A DNA stretch of 64,000 nt from contig JTDE01003227.1 in the NCBI GenBank assembly GCA_014338405.1, positions 2,868 through 66,867 on the forward strand, written 5' to 3'. The DNA comes from Paragonimus skrjabini miyazakii (Eukaryota > Platyhelminthes > Trematoda > Plagiorchiida > Troglotrematidae). The notes under the pieces were generated by a model. The model searched no databases, was not told where the DNA came from, and saw nothing but the letters and a program-made list of their open reading frames with translations. The position numbers were made by a program, and so were the translations under genes. Within the stretch, counting starts at the first letter, position 1. Every line of letters begins with the position of its first letter. Shown here piece by piece: positions 12,301 through 27,300 of the stretch.

Positions 12301-15300
12301 TACTCACAAAGCGCCAGTATGAACCTCACGCATGATGGAAGACTGACTGATCTTGAGTAAGTTGACAACAGGGTGTTGCTTTACAACAATATCTAAGCAG
12401 CACAGACAACGCTAGAAGCTACTTTGCGCTTCGTTGAATACCTTGGAGTGTGCTTTTCAGCCCCAAAGTGCAAAAGGCTTCTGTAAGACTGCTGTGGTTA
12501 AATAGCCTTGATGTTGGGTATTGAAGATATGAAGGTTGCCGACCGGCTTATGACGGTTTGTCAGGGAAGCTGCATCAAATCCGGCGGAGGTGTACGGACT
12601 GAAATAGGAGCGTGGAGCTCTAGGACCAGGGTGGTATTCGCTAATCTACAACACCTCTGGCGACAGACAGGCATCTCTTTGAGTTTAATGGGTCGCGTAT
12701 ATAAGACGACAATAACAGCTGTATTACTTTACGGCAGCGAAACTTGGCTGGCCACGGCAGAAGTCGTGAACCGTCTCCAAGTATTTGATCATCGAAGTCT
12801 GCGTTCGGACGCGCACATCAAATGACATCGACGAGTGGGTAACGAGAAGGTTGGGAAGCGTGTCTTTGACTTGCTGGCTATAACGTCCTCCTGTGCTTGT
12901 TTACACTTTGTGAGAAATATACTATACTATTGGCAATATCCTGATCAACTTTGAACAAGTTTATCACCTTAAGCATGCCCACAACTTCAACGGGAGTTAA
13001 TTTAATTCAACTGCATCTTTGTTAAGAAGAATAAGTACACCACAACCATCTAAAAACCTCGACGTTCATAATCTGGAAACGGTCAAATGGTTGAGGGGAT
13101 TTTTAGTGTACTGTTTGGTGAGCTATGATGTACGTGTAATTTAATCAGTTTCCTCTTCGTAGTTTCATTAACATCCTGAATGACAACCCTTTCAATATAA
13201 CAGAGGTTTTAAAATTAAGGTTATTATTTTGCTTTCCAGTGACTAGTTTTTCAAATCTCTCATCCAGCAGGGAGTTACTCGTCCACGGAAGAACAAATAT
13301 CTTCACAAATTGGAGAGACAGGTACACAAAAAGAAGTAATCGCTGTGGACAAAGTAGATGGCAACTTTAACTGGATACGCAGGCCATTAGTCGCAGAACA
13401 GAATGAAAAAGATTACTTCTCACGGAAAAATATACCCGTTTACTATGGGGATACGGATGCTTTTGCAATACAACTGTATGCTATTAAGCCTGGATTTGAA
13501 TCAAGGTACCACAACACAATCATGTCTGGTTAATCCTGTTCCAGATTTATAGATGTCTCTTGCAAGCACTTTATCTATAGAGTAATTGTGAATTTGATCT
13601 GAATTTTATTAGATTGTAATGGCAACAATCTGTCACCTCAAAGAGATTTTGGTAATTATTTTGTTAGTCAGGTATACACAATAATTGCTGTACGGTATTA
13701 AGGCAAAACATGTAAAACCGAAGCAAAATGTTCATAGCCAGTGTGTCTAGGCGTTCGTGTGCAGCGTTTGCGTAATTCATTCCAGTTAAGGAAATGTGTA
13801 TGAAGTATTTTTCACCACACCACTCATTCACATGTAGTTACTGCTCATTCACCACTGACGACTGCAAACAGACAACAGGGCTTGACATTCTTTCGCGCCC
13901 AAACAGCTCAAACGCTCGGTTACTAATAGGTCTCAGCTCGTTGAATCTTCCTGGTCTTCTGTATTCACTACTCTGAACACTCATGCACCCGCTCCGTTGG
14001 ACAGAATCTAAGCTCAAAGACCCGGAATTTATGAAGATCTGTAAAAATATCAGTGAATACTAGGCTTTTTGTTGCCCGCCAGAAGGAATGTTATCCACTT
14101 ATTGTTTTGACCATTCATGCTTTTGATAAGGAAATAAATTATACACAACATTTTCGTCACCAATGATAGTTAAGATCTTACAAATGATCTCGATTATAAA
14201 TATAGTGGTCAAATATCTTCAAGGTTACAGCTGGAAAAATGAACAACAATTAGAATTGGTGGGAAGCTTTAGTCAAAATTCTATAACCCAGCTCAGTCAT
14301 CCCATGGACAGGATTGCCAGAATCGTTAGTTATAGCTTCGTATTCAGCTGAGTATTCACCACAAAAAATAAGCAGATAGTTTGAGATGTTTACCCACACA
14401 TATTCTCATCTGTATCATAAAGCAAACCACTGGTCAGAGTGTAGCAACTTAAATTGTTGACTATCGCAGAAGCAGCAGATCGAGCAAACTGTCTGACTCA
14501 GTGTCCACAGAAGTGTGATACAAACAGTTTTGTTTCTGATGGCGTGATACAATTCTCCCCACTATTGTTTATTTATTGGGACAAACCAATTGGTAGATGT
14601 TATTCTCGTTCTTTTGTTACTCATTGTTCGCCCATATTACTTGGTTATACCTATATGATAGGAAGAAAACAAATTATTGACGTTACTCAAGAGATTTCTT
14701 TCCCAAAAGTTGGTTAAATTCACCTCATATTGTTGACAATTGTGCATCGTGCAACCATCAGAAACTGTTAACACTCTTCATTGTAAATAACACACTGTGT
14801 TGAACACGATCGCAGGAAATATGTTAACGTTAGAACAACAAACAGTTTGTTTAGTTGTCTGTAAACAGTTGTTAAACATGTTGTCGTTATAGCAAAACTG
14901 ACTTGTAACGCAAAGTTAAGTTTGCATACTATTCACACATGCAATATACGTCTTGTCAACCAACGGCGAATTAAGGTCAGAATGGATTACTGATGAGTAA
15001 TCGGGGATCTGGTTAATTTCATGTTGAACTTCACCCACAACTGGTCGCAACCGTCGTGCTTAATGTGAGGTCAATGACGCAGTGGCTGCCTAATGAAAGC
15101 GTGGCCGGAGTTCTAGTTCCGGCAGTGGCAAGGATATGCACTATTGACGAGCTCTAATGAGAGCGAAACTCGCGTCTAGTGCTTCTGTGGTTCAAAGGGG
15201 GCCGACTGGAAAGTCCATGGGAATGCGACAGCTACGACCAATTGTGAGTGATGTTCAACTTGAAATACAAGGATCGGTTTTTTTCCATATGCTGCCTAAA

Positions 15301-18300
15301 ACAGTAATTTTCGTCGATCACAGAAAGTGATGTTGGGTTGTGGATTTGTAAAGAAAGGTAGAGAAAATTACCCAACCGAAAATATGTAATACTTCTTGAA
15401 GTGGCAAACAACCTTAGAGAAAAATGGTCTGCCCACTGAAAACATATTCTTCCAGTATGTCCGAATTAAACAAAATTCTGTTCACAATCCAATGCGTCTA
15501 TCGGAATTAACCAGATATTACAGTCATTCCGTTTTGGAACAAAACATCGACCATAAGTTTTATCCTCGTTAAATCTTGGGCCATATCTGAGTTTGATGAG
15601 ATACAACGACTAAACTGACAACCCGAGATTAACAATAAATCAAAATACGGTTTCTTGATGTAGCAATGCAGCGGCTGTCTAATCGAACACAAACTTCACC
15701 ACCGTATAACACGACGCACGAAACTAGTGAAAACACAAGAGTTAAAACATCATACATGTGAGTTGCCGGTTCCACGTTGCCCTAAAAGATTACCTGAATT
15801 TATGAAATAAATGCGTTAAAAGGTGCAACGTAAAAGCAGGCAAACTTACCAGAGTTTGGTCATAAAATGAGCTCAATACCCGCCATTGTACATTTTGTTC
15901 CTACTGAGGTTGAACTCCTGTCCACTTTTTAGGCGACTTTATTGACTACTGACCATTGCATCTCACATTAAGAGCGACCGACTTATCGTATCTAAGTGAA
16001 CAGTCAATGTTCTTGTTGGTGTGAGTTTCACCATCTCAACACAACGAAAGGAATCTTACTCTTAAATGTTTGCTTACAGTTTATTTGGTGATAAAGTGTG
16101 AAGTTAGGCAACAAAGGATAAACCGGAAAATGAAACCAAGAAAATTAATTTTCATCAGATAAACTCAACAACAAATATGAAATATTCGACAGTTACTCAA
16201 AGACATTCATTAAATCTACAGAACATTCTGTCTGTTCATCTTTCAGATTTGTGGATATGCTTCCGTTTGTGTTTGATCAATTTCCTGGAATCAACTACGC
16301 AATCATTTCTGTTCCTCGACTTGCACCAGCTTTTCCAATGCTGAGACACTTTGTTGTAAGTTTCAAACATCATCCTTGGTGTTATTAATTATACAGAGTT
16401 GTAGCTATTTTTAAACAACCACCAAAATCCTGAATTCTGTTGTCCGACTGGATGGCCCGCGGTTAAGTTCTGACGAATCTGACGTTGAAATTTTGATAAA
16501 ACTCCCCATTAATCCGAGTTTCATCGTAAAGACTTGTTGTCCCATGAACCGGTTGGTATGACTGCGATTGCCGGAAGAATTGCCCATATTACTGAAACAG
16601 ATGTTTGCCATCTGGTTAATACCAGCGTGTTAGCAAGCAGGTTCAATGACTATGCAATTTTATTGATTGGCGACTACATTACGGTTAATATTTCACGTGG
16701 AAACAACCGTAGAGAGGAACTTGAGCAAAATGCAAAAGATGATTACCAACGAGATGAGGTAGTGTCGAACTGTGATCACTGAGTTATTCAACCCAAATTA
16801 ATTTACGTGCATCGAAAGATAGTGGGGGTTTACGTCGATCTAAAAAAGTGTATTAAGCAACAGCATGTTAAATGTATGAAATAGAATAAAATATATAAAA
16901 TATAATACAATATATAAAATACAATACAGTAATTTCCCTTGTACAAGGTACTTTATAAATAGACCTCTCTAACATTTGACTGACGTCCTACCTAATTAAC
17001 CAATGATTGGAAACAGTTTGCTTTAAAATTTTCCTCCTAAAAAACAGCAAGTGTCAGAAGAAAAAAGAAAACTGATTGAATCTGGTTTTCGCAAACAGTA
17101 ATAGAAGATATACACTATGGGTTAAAAACGGAATGTCTTGTCGATTTTCCACTCACTGCGATTTGCAAGAGAATCAGACTGCTTAGAACCGAGTTGTATT
17201 CCAGTTGAAATGATGCAGAGAAATTCACATATTTTATTAGTAAACTAAGCCTGTTTTAGGGTAATCAAAAAAAATTAAACTTTTACTTACTCTTTGGTAG
17301 TATTTGAACTGAGGAGGTCACGTTACTGAAGTACTCACCAATAAGAGGCTTCAAATAAATTGTTTGATAGAAACTGAACTTGATGGTCTCCCATACCTGG
17401 TAATGAGAATGCTATGGTTGTAGCTACAGCGGGTGGTGAGAATGTGTGGTACATGAGCCCCTAGTCAAAAAGTTGAGTTTCTATCACAGAAGTATTAGAC
17501 TGTTAGTAATTGACAGTAACAACACATGCAATCACAAAGCATTAGGTGGCTGGTCCAACAATCAGTAAAAAATCTGATGAATATATGAATAAGTAACAGA
17601 GTAACAACTGTTCACTCAATCTTATTGTCACAACTTAAGAAGACGTTGAACTGGTCTATTGTCAGAATGTTCTGCACGTTGTGGTTTGGATTGTAGGTGA
17701 AGTGATTAGAATATCACCACAGTACCGCTCACGGAAATTTATGAATTGAATTTTATCCCTTCTTATCTATTGCCTTTATCCCAGGGCTTTTACAGTGCAA
17801 AATGGTTGTGTGGCAGCTACTTAGTCAGTTGGACAAGGTTGTTGATGACAGCGTTTAACAATTTCCGAGTCAACTTTATTCACCAGGCACAACAGTGAGA
17901 TGATGATATTCGTGCAAAGTTACTTTGAGAACAATGTTATAACTTGTTTTTGGATAACTTGAACTTCTTAACACATAAGTATCATTCACCAGGATTGTTC
18001 TCTCTCCCTTACTTGTCACCATTTTGATGAATGCTATTATGGAATGGACTTTCGATGAGAGGCTCTTACTGAATGATTGACTTGTCAGTGCGTGAAAACC
18101 ATCATTATACTAAGTATATCTCTATGAGATTTTCACGTTGGATAATTGGGGAGCATTTTATAAAGTCAAAAATGGAAATAACGGCTAAAGTATTCGGTTA
18201 ACTAACATGGTGTTTTATTTGTGACAGGCAATTCGCTGATCACGTTTACTGGCTTCGTTAATTTGAGTATGTGTACATGTGGTCTTGGTAATCCGATATA

Positions 18301-21300
18301 CGACTAACACGTAGTCTGTAAACCGACTCGTTTAACTTCTCGACCAAAACGCTAAGAAGATATTTGTAAGTCGTCGGTTCTTGTCCAAACTTGCGCTCAC
18401 CAACTCGCGNNNNNNNNNNNNNNNNNNNNNNNNNNNNNNNNNNNNNNNNNNNNNNNNNNNNNNNNNNNNNNNNNNNNNNNNNNNNNNNNNNNNNNNNNNN
18501 NNNNNNNNNAGTTCGATCTGTCAGTTTGATTTTACGAGTATGTCAACTTTGTGATCAAGATGCCTCGTAGTAAAAATTTACAATCCGTACACTCATTTGC
18601 CACTGAAAGCGCCCCTGATAAATTTAGCAAAAGGGGTTTACTGAACCATTTAGTTGATTAAGGTGTGTAAACACTCTAAATGTTTGGCCAAGTAAAGTTG
18701 GAGAGGGTTTCTTGCTTGTTTAGTGGCATGTGGTCAGTAGTGCGGCTGGTGATAAGACATTTTAATAAAGCGGTATGTTGTAGTCAGTACTCGGAGCTTT
18801 CTTTTCGATTTTTCCTTGCCATTTGTCAAATCTGACTCAGTTTAACAAATAGGTATAACCATATCTAAACGAAAATGACTACGATGCGGTTGTTGTTATA
18901 TAGTTGTCTAGCACTAGTACATCACTAATGTAGTGTTGCCAATGATGGTTACGAGTTACTAAGTTTCGTGCTTAACGTGGGTTCACGAAGGTTTTGATGG
19001 TTAGTCATGAGTTACAATTGAATGGACATCTTGAAATCGTAAACCATGGCCACGATCGCTTCGTATGCAGACCAAAGTCGCGACCAGCTGGATCGAGACA
19101 AAACACAGGTTGTTTGATAACTCAATTTGAACATTATGTGCATAATGAGTTGACGATCCATGTCGATCATATACATCCCGATGAAAATCTAAATGGATTT
19201 GTTAAAACCAGCATAACCATTTTCAATTTTGTTGGTCTCTTAAAAACAGTAGATGGTAGGGTAGATACAAAAAGCAGAATAGAAGGTAGACAAATTGTTC
19301 TAAAGATGAGATGTCAGTGGTGGTCGGCTCACAAGGTAACTGAACATTTGTGAGGCCAAGTGATTAGTTATACCAGTTTTCGTCATTAGAATGACATTGT
19401 CAAAATGACAAAAGTTAGGTTTTCTCTATCGGTCCGATCAGGGGTTAGTATTTTTTTTGTTTCATACAATGACATACGTTTCTACTCTCAGTGTCTCGGG
19501 TTTGTTGCTGTAGGTTTTCTACAGAACATGGTGTGCATATTTGTTTACCCAACCGATTGATTAGGGACTCAAAACTTTCTCCCTTTTTAATTCAGTAACA
19601 CTGAGAAACTACGTTTACTGTCCTCTATCCTTTCTCTTGGGTGACTGTTCATTCACCGATATAGTCCTACACCAAGTGAAGTTAACTCATCTGCTTTTTT
19701 CAATCTCCTAGAGTAAACTTTCCATATAGGTATGTACAGATATTATTCAGCAAGAAGTTCTGCGCCTACATGATGCCTTTGTTTGCACAAAAAGCATCGT
19801 ATATCTATGAAGATAGTGATGATGCCATTTTTCCTTCACATTTCACTTTATCTACCTTGTACTTACACCTTGACTACCCTTTTCCCAATTCATCATCATT
19901 TAGTTTTCTTACCAAGTGAATACCTCTGACTTTTATTGTGAAGAAATAGCCAATATATTTTGGACATATTTGCGTGATCAATTTATGCCTACTTTGGTGG
20001 TACAAAGTATGTTCTCACACGGTTCCCGGTCATAATCTTCATCGAGTTACAGTGGTGTATTGGCGCACCAGTATGAAACAAATTCTATCTCGCAGTCAGT
20101 TAACGATTCATTTAACAGTGATTTGATTATCGAAGTGTGAATTGTTCTCAGTATATAAACTCTACTATCCCTGTTAGTCATTGCTACATTCGCGAAGTTA
20201 CTTACTAATTTTAACATCCATCTCTGTAGAAGGGTATTCGTGGTTGTGTGGAAATAAAGACAGTTGCACAACCATTCAGGCCTATGTAAGGGATACTATT
20301 TTGAAAATCTTAATTACGTCAAAAAGTAACGTCAACTGATTTCTCCGCACTAATGTCAACTTATATTTCACTGATTTCATTGTTTTCAGAGGTGCCGTGT
20401 GAGGAGAGGTCAGGATCCCGAACATGAACTATACGTGTTCCATCGAGCTGGCTTATTGAGGTAAGGTTTAACTGGAATCCTTTACGGAAGATAAGCAAAT
20501 TTGTCATTCCATCTGGGTGCTCCTAAACGACAGTTAAACAATACAACTTATATGAAATCTGTTAAATAACCTTCCTTTTCAAAACAATCGCCAGTTATTC
20601 CGTCCTAGTATCTGCGAAGGAATAGTGACATTACCTGTGGAATCCACTAAAGTGATCGGAATCGCTTGTGAAATTTGGTGTACAGATAATTCAAGGAGTG
20701 ATCTAACTTACTTTTCTTGTGGTCACATGGGGCTGAAATACTTAGTCGACAGTTGCTGTGGCCAAACTGCCTAATTTCCAGAAAACGGCGGCTACCGTAA
20801 CCGAGAGTCTACAAGAAATCTACCGACGGTGGCAACAAACTGAACCTCACATTACCAAATCTTGAAGTCATGTGCCAACATTCTTAACTCAGTTTTCAGG
20901 GAGCAACAAATCTGTGTATGGGCGAGTATGATCGAAATTTAGTTCCAAACGATGCAGTAGAATGACTTTTATGCTACTATCCACAAAACTTTTCAAGTCA
21001 ACGTCACAAATGTAGTGCTTTTGACGCCAGGCTCCTTTAAAACATCGTAGTTCCGTACATGAAAGAAGAAATTGATGCAACTGACGGAGTTTCGTGTATT
21101 TTCTATTGGAGGTGAATTCCATAGGGAAGCCATGTGGTGCTAGCTTTTGGTAAATCTCGTAGACCAAGTACAATTTTGCAAAGTGTAGACATAAAATCTT
21201 CAATTTCACGTTGAACAACCAACTCAAATGTTAAACATTAGATTAAGAAACCATCGATGGTGAGTAGAATAAGATCAGAAAATGCTTGGTTCACTGAAAT

Positions 21301-24300
21301 GCAATAAAACTTCCGGCCACAGACTGACTCAATTTTAACACTTGTTATAAATTGTAGAGGTAACTAGGTTCCGACTATGTTTGCTTCAGGCAGGCGAGAT
21401 CGTTAAATGAACGAGACAGTAAATACCGTGTACATCATTTACCGCTGTGAATAGCGGTATGTCTATGGGGTACCAACCAACCGGTATTTACACTCGGTTC
21501 AATCCGAGTGAGAAGCGTCCAGGTTAGGATTTCAACCTGTTGTTCTGTACACTTCTCTGTCACTACACAACAGTGTTTATGGTTGTCCTCTTCGCAATCG
21601 AACACCACCATTTGCAATTAGTTAATTCGTAGGAAGCATACAGTTCTGATTCTGGTCCCGCAATGAGTAACGACTGTCTTCGCGTTAAGCTGCGTTCAGT
21701 TTTTTTGCTGGTGTCCTTAGTCTGACGAAAGTTCTATATCAGACGCAAAACCTGATAATACAAACACACTCACTGATTGTTACAGAAAACTACTATCTAT
21801 CACTACTGAATGCGCTTTCGCTGATGCAGTAGACGAAACCCAGTCTTTCAGAACTGTAAACCAATTACGATTAACCATTTCATTCATACTTTTTGATTAG
21901 GCGCAACCCAATTGCCAAAAACCGGTTCTGTATATGCCGATTATATTTGGAGTATAATATACTTTTCATTTACAGAGACTTTAAGGTCAGAAGAACGCGA
22001 CATGACGATAGGACTCAAATAGTGCAACTCATCAGTCACATGCATACCTACGATCAGTCTCTGCTACTTGAAGACTTGCAAGCTTACATAGAACACGGAC
22101 GTGACTCAGTGAGTGAAACGATAGGGAACTGCTGGAACAGATGCTGTGTTCATTTATAAAATCGTCTAATTGCCACTTACTATTTTTAGTAGCTTGCTGA
22201 CGTGTTGTCGTCGTTGTTGTGGACATATTATATCAATTTGTGAAAAATTAACTTAACAGCTTTAAACGGTCGGATCTATCGAATCAAACTAGGGTCGAAT
22301 CCGCTGACGTGCCAAAGGCAGAAATTTTGCTGAACGCAGGTCATGAGCGCAGTCCCAAACTGCCGTCAGCCCGAAAGATTGAAAGATAAAGTTTTCATCA
22401 TGAATTATTCGTCGTCGCGTGACTTACACAGACACAATTCAGCCACAGTAGCGATGGAACCTGAATTACTAATCACGACTTTAAGCTGAGTAGTCATTTT
22501 TTGTACCAGTGACCTATACGAAGCTCAGTTCAGAAATGAAGCTTAATGTGTAACTCAGGAGCCTTTCGATTTTTATTTTCATAACAAAACAGTATTATCG
22601 GTTTTGTCGATGTGTAGACTCAACAGACGAAATACTAACGGGAAACCTTCACGCTACTAGCCAAACTCATCTCCACAAGGCTGACGATCTTCCACGTTTC
22701 CAGCAGAATGGCCACGGTTCATTTCAAACATTTCCGTGGAACACAGCAAAACTATTCTTTGTATAATTGGATGCATAGATTTCATTTTGACATTTTTTTG
22801 GCAACGAAGTGCTGTGTGACTCATCATAAAAGAGAACATTGTCAACTACTTAGATAGGATGCTACACTTACTCCAAGAAATGTTACACGGTGAGTAAAAG
22901 TATTCTTTAAATAGGTAGTACAGTTAACCACCTTAGCTGCTGTGCGACGGTATTGGTTACATCAATATTAAACGAAATCAACCACAAAACTTAACTCTGT
23001 AGTGTTCAGAGGATACCAAACGAGGACCGTTCTGTATATTAACCTAATGCTACTTTCGAGGTGCAACAGTTTCTGTCACATATTAAGGCCATTCAGTATG
23101 ATATATTAGAACTACCTAATCAAAATCTTATACATGACGACAGGAATGTAATTAGTTCAAATAACTCAGGGGAAGCACAATTTGTACTGGTTATTGTAAA
23201 CACCGTGATGACAAGTTATTTGGGTACCAACTGTTTTGCTCAGTTAGAACGGGGTTGGTGATCGAAAGTGAACGAAGAGCTTTAGATCTAGTTCTTTATA
23301 TCCAGCTAAACTGCTGGCCATATTTGTTCATTTGACCGACAAAAGATTGCGAATAGTTGAAGGTGTCCACCGGATATCACTTTAAAAAGGAGCATGTCTC
23401 GAAATCACGGTAGACCTCGAGGTGTAATATAAGAGCAAACCATTTTATAGAAAAAGTTTCATTATTTCACTAGAATCTGTAACTGGTGAAAAGAAATACA
23501 CCCGTTTCAGTCTCGAAAAACATAGACGTATTATGAAAGTATTCGAAAGGGACAGGTACTGGCATTCCGTTGTTCTTCTGAAGGAAGTGAAGTAAAATAC
23601 CGCTTACAAATGGCCTCATGTAGACTGTTTGAGTTATGAAGTTCAGTCCTGCACGAGACATAGAAGCCAGGTTCTATCAGAAACATAGGTTGATGTGATG
23701 CTGAGATGCATTTCAACGAATCCAGCAATTACGCTGTAATTTGCAAGATTACTCTTTGAATCTCAGATTAAAAAGGACTTATCAACAACAACCACTGATC
23801 AATAATCGAACAGTCGGTGCATAGCTATCAAGATCCTCTAGTAACTATTCGGTGCGATGCAGTCAAATGACAAGCTGGAATCCTCCTTCTTGTCTTTATC
23901 GACTGATTTAGTGCTATGCAAATCCAGTGGCTGCTTGCCAGGTTGTACGCGAACCTTAGGACAGATGACCAGTTTCTCCAAATATCAAATTCACCCTTAT
24001 CATATAACATGCATATATTATATTCATACCAGTCGAACGAACACATCGCATTCAAATGATCCGGGGTATATGTGATAAACACTGCTGCGCTGGAAATTAA
24101 CATTCCTGCACGCATCTGACATGATAAATAACAATAAGACGCTTCAACCGTGACGATAAGAGTTTCCTCATTCTGAACGACCATTTAATTCCCCCGTCTT
24201 TGAATGTACACTATACACCATCAAGTGGACAGATATATTGATTTTAACGGAGATATGTGGTGAAAGAACCGGATTGTCCATATGAAACTACTCCCGTTTC

Positions 24301-27300
24301 TTTGAAATGTTTGGACTTATCACCATCATCATCATAACCACCAGCATCACAGGGGTCTTAGGCCTGACTGTAGCTCGAGCCAACACTCAGCTCAAAAGTG
24401 ATGTGGGACATTCCAGAAGCAAACGTTACTAAAACGTTACTAAAATTACCAGAAGACCAAGTGAAAGAACCATTAAATGTGGCATACTGCTATCTCGAAT
24501 AGTGTGTCTAGCCAGCGATTCGAATGATCACGAGAGCCTCGACCAGGTAGGTGGTACTTGCCCATTTTCCCCAGTTGGACAATCAAGACCCTCATAGTTC
24601 AGGACTCTCATATTTCATGAACACTTTGCTGGTTGACCAGCACGTGGATTTACCTCACGGAAAACTGGAAGTTCGGAGGCTTAAAGCATCAGATACATAT
24701 TTGACACTTCGGATCATTGCGGCAGCTTGAACCTGACAATGTCGCACTCACCCGCGTTTGATCCACCTGGATCAACAAGCCATAGCAAATGAAACAAAAT
24801 TGTGTGACCGGTTAGTTGCACATCAAAAAACCAATCTTAGCCCGTCGATGGAATAGATAATCGTACGGAAGGTTGTGGCTTGGTAGTTTCGCTTGTGTCG
24901 ATGTGAGATTGGAACGTTCTCAGTCTGAGTGCACTCTACTAAAATCAGACGCACTTGAGCACACTGTACATTCTAGAAGCATTGTCCCAGATGAAATTTT
25001 CCTTTGATCCGGTTCACCACTAACGACAAGCGACGCATATAGCGAGTTGTTAACATTTCCTCTACTCTCTTCAGTCATGAACGTAAAACACTGAAATATG
25101 TTGGACATGCGGATAACAACAACGACAGAAACAGTCAACGCTTCGGTTTGCGTGAAACAATGACTGTTATCAGTTCTTGGGCACATAAATTGCATGAATC
25201 AGCAGTTTATGCATACACAGAGTCAGACGGCGAACACTGTTAACAAATTCTGTTGTTTTACTTTCGTGACTGAAGACAGTAAACAAAGTTTTAACATCTC
25301 ACAGTATATGTATTTTGTCGTTACTGGTATACTGCACAACGCATTTATAAATTATCGGGCTTATTGGATTCTTCTTAGCGCTATTGGAATTATGTAGCTT
25401 AGGTTCGACTTAAAAGGGTTACATAACGAGTTGAATTACTAGCGAGAATTGTTGCATCTTAGTAAGACTAACATCGACCACAAGATGAACGTATTGAGCG
25501 CAGTCGTTTTCCAATAAATGAGCCAGTATGGCGGTAGAAAAATGGACTGATTATTCGTTGTACCACTGTATAACAGATGCAAGTAGATAGTGGGCACTGT
25601 GACCTAACCTAACAAATTTTTCTACAGGCACGTTAACCGAAATGAATTGCAATCTGACTATTAAATCAGATTTCACTGCATCATATCAAGTACAACTAAC
25701 GTGAAGGACGGTTACGAAATATTAATTGATCGTGAAACGTGTCCTGCGCCTTTAGGATATGCTCACAAGTTGATTCCAACATAGCAAATACTTCACTTTG
25801 TACCGGTGATGATGGTTTTGGTCTTGTGATTTGCGTTTGTTTAAACATTCAGATACAATCTGGAACGCTTATTTAGTGATCATACTGAAAACGTTTGTGT
25901 GAGGTTCAATAGTAAATCAGCTCTAAAGTAAAAAGAATAGCAGGATATCAGTAATAAATTCTACTCTTGTTTGGTTCACTACATTTTAGTCTAATCTAGT
26001 TCATTAAAATCTACGTTTGTGATAACCTGTCACTCAGCATTATTTCACTATAAGCACCATTTTGGTGACGTAGAAATCAATAGAACATGATAATCAACCT
26101 CCCTGTTAGTGCCGCTAAGCAAATGGTCTGCTTAAAATTTCAGCGCGGTAAACAAAAGCGCTTTGTTCTGTGTGTTTCAAAAATGGTCGTTTATTTTGAA
26201 GTTTATTTAAAATCTTCCACAAAACTAACGCGACATGCGTACTGCGTAAATGACCCGGCTAATTGACTGCATATAATGCATGTGTGCACAAATGCTACAG
26301 CGTCGTATATATATGTTAGTCGACTAAGGATCCATCCTAAAGTGTTAATTGACTGTTTGAATGAGGTTTTGACAATTCTAAGACCACCAATAAGGTATAA
26401 TCGCACCATTCTGATTAAAAAAGTCGAATAACCTGGTGGCTCTTGAAAGAATGGTTCGCCACCTTCAGTGACGGAATGCGACATGCACAGTGAGCAATCT
26501 TGCTGTCTGTTGATAACGTAGGGCATCCGTATACCACTCGATCAAGGAATTGTTGGTGCTTTCAAGTTGGATTACCGTGTACATTGTCTCAAACTTGTGC
26601 TTCTAATAACTGCACCGACATATCAGGCAATTTCTCTGTCATCGGGGTAAGCGTCTTAGGAGTGTTACTTGTAAAAGAGGTTTCGGGCTAATTCCAGTTT
26701 ATGGAGGTTGTGTAGTGCTTTCTATGTTGTAGACGTTTCATTTTGTTGGAAACCACTGACGAAGATAACGACTGATCTTTCTAGGGCAAATACTCAAACT
26801 TCTAACGAGTATCACCCTAAGCGAGTGAAACCTCGGACGTTTAATCTTGCTCGCGATCACATAACTAGAAAAGCTATCCCGGATGAAAATATGCCGCGGT
26901 CAGTGGCGTATGTGTCACCATATCATGCTCTTCCGTCTAGTCTTTTTTTATTGTAAACTATCTTTCTTGATAAATTATTCTTTTAAATTTGTCTTCATTT
27001 CTGTTGAAATCCGTCGCCACTATAGCCACAGTCCCTTCTGGTCTGTCTCATGACCACAGTGAACAATGTGGTATTCTCACTTTATTAGTTGAAATATGTT
27101 AAACATAATGCCTGAACCTATGATAGCATTTTTATCATAGTTGGTGCGAGTACTTTGCAACCTATCAACAAGTATAATGAACTTCACTAGTGCAGATGCC
27201 ATGATCTATACAGCTATATCTACAGACTGCGTAGCGGGCCATTTGCATACATGTGTAGCACACAACTAAGTACTTGATTTTTCAAGTCTGATTCGAGGGA

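Noticed and set aside
16534..16782. 82-codon + frame just after exon 5
   Set aside because: It lies past the strong donor GTAAGT at 16356, and CFAP61 continues at 20390 with exact length; no family recognised.
23828..24184. 118-codon minus-strand frame in intron 7
   Set aside because: No recognisable domain and an overlapping + strand frame of similar quality; treated as chance.
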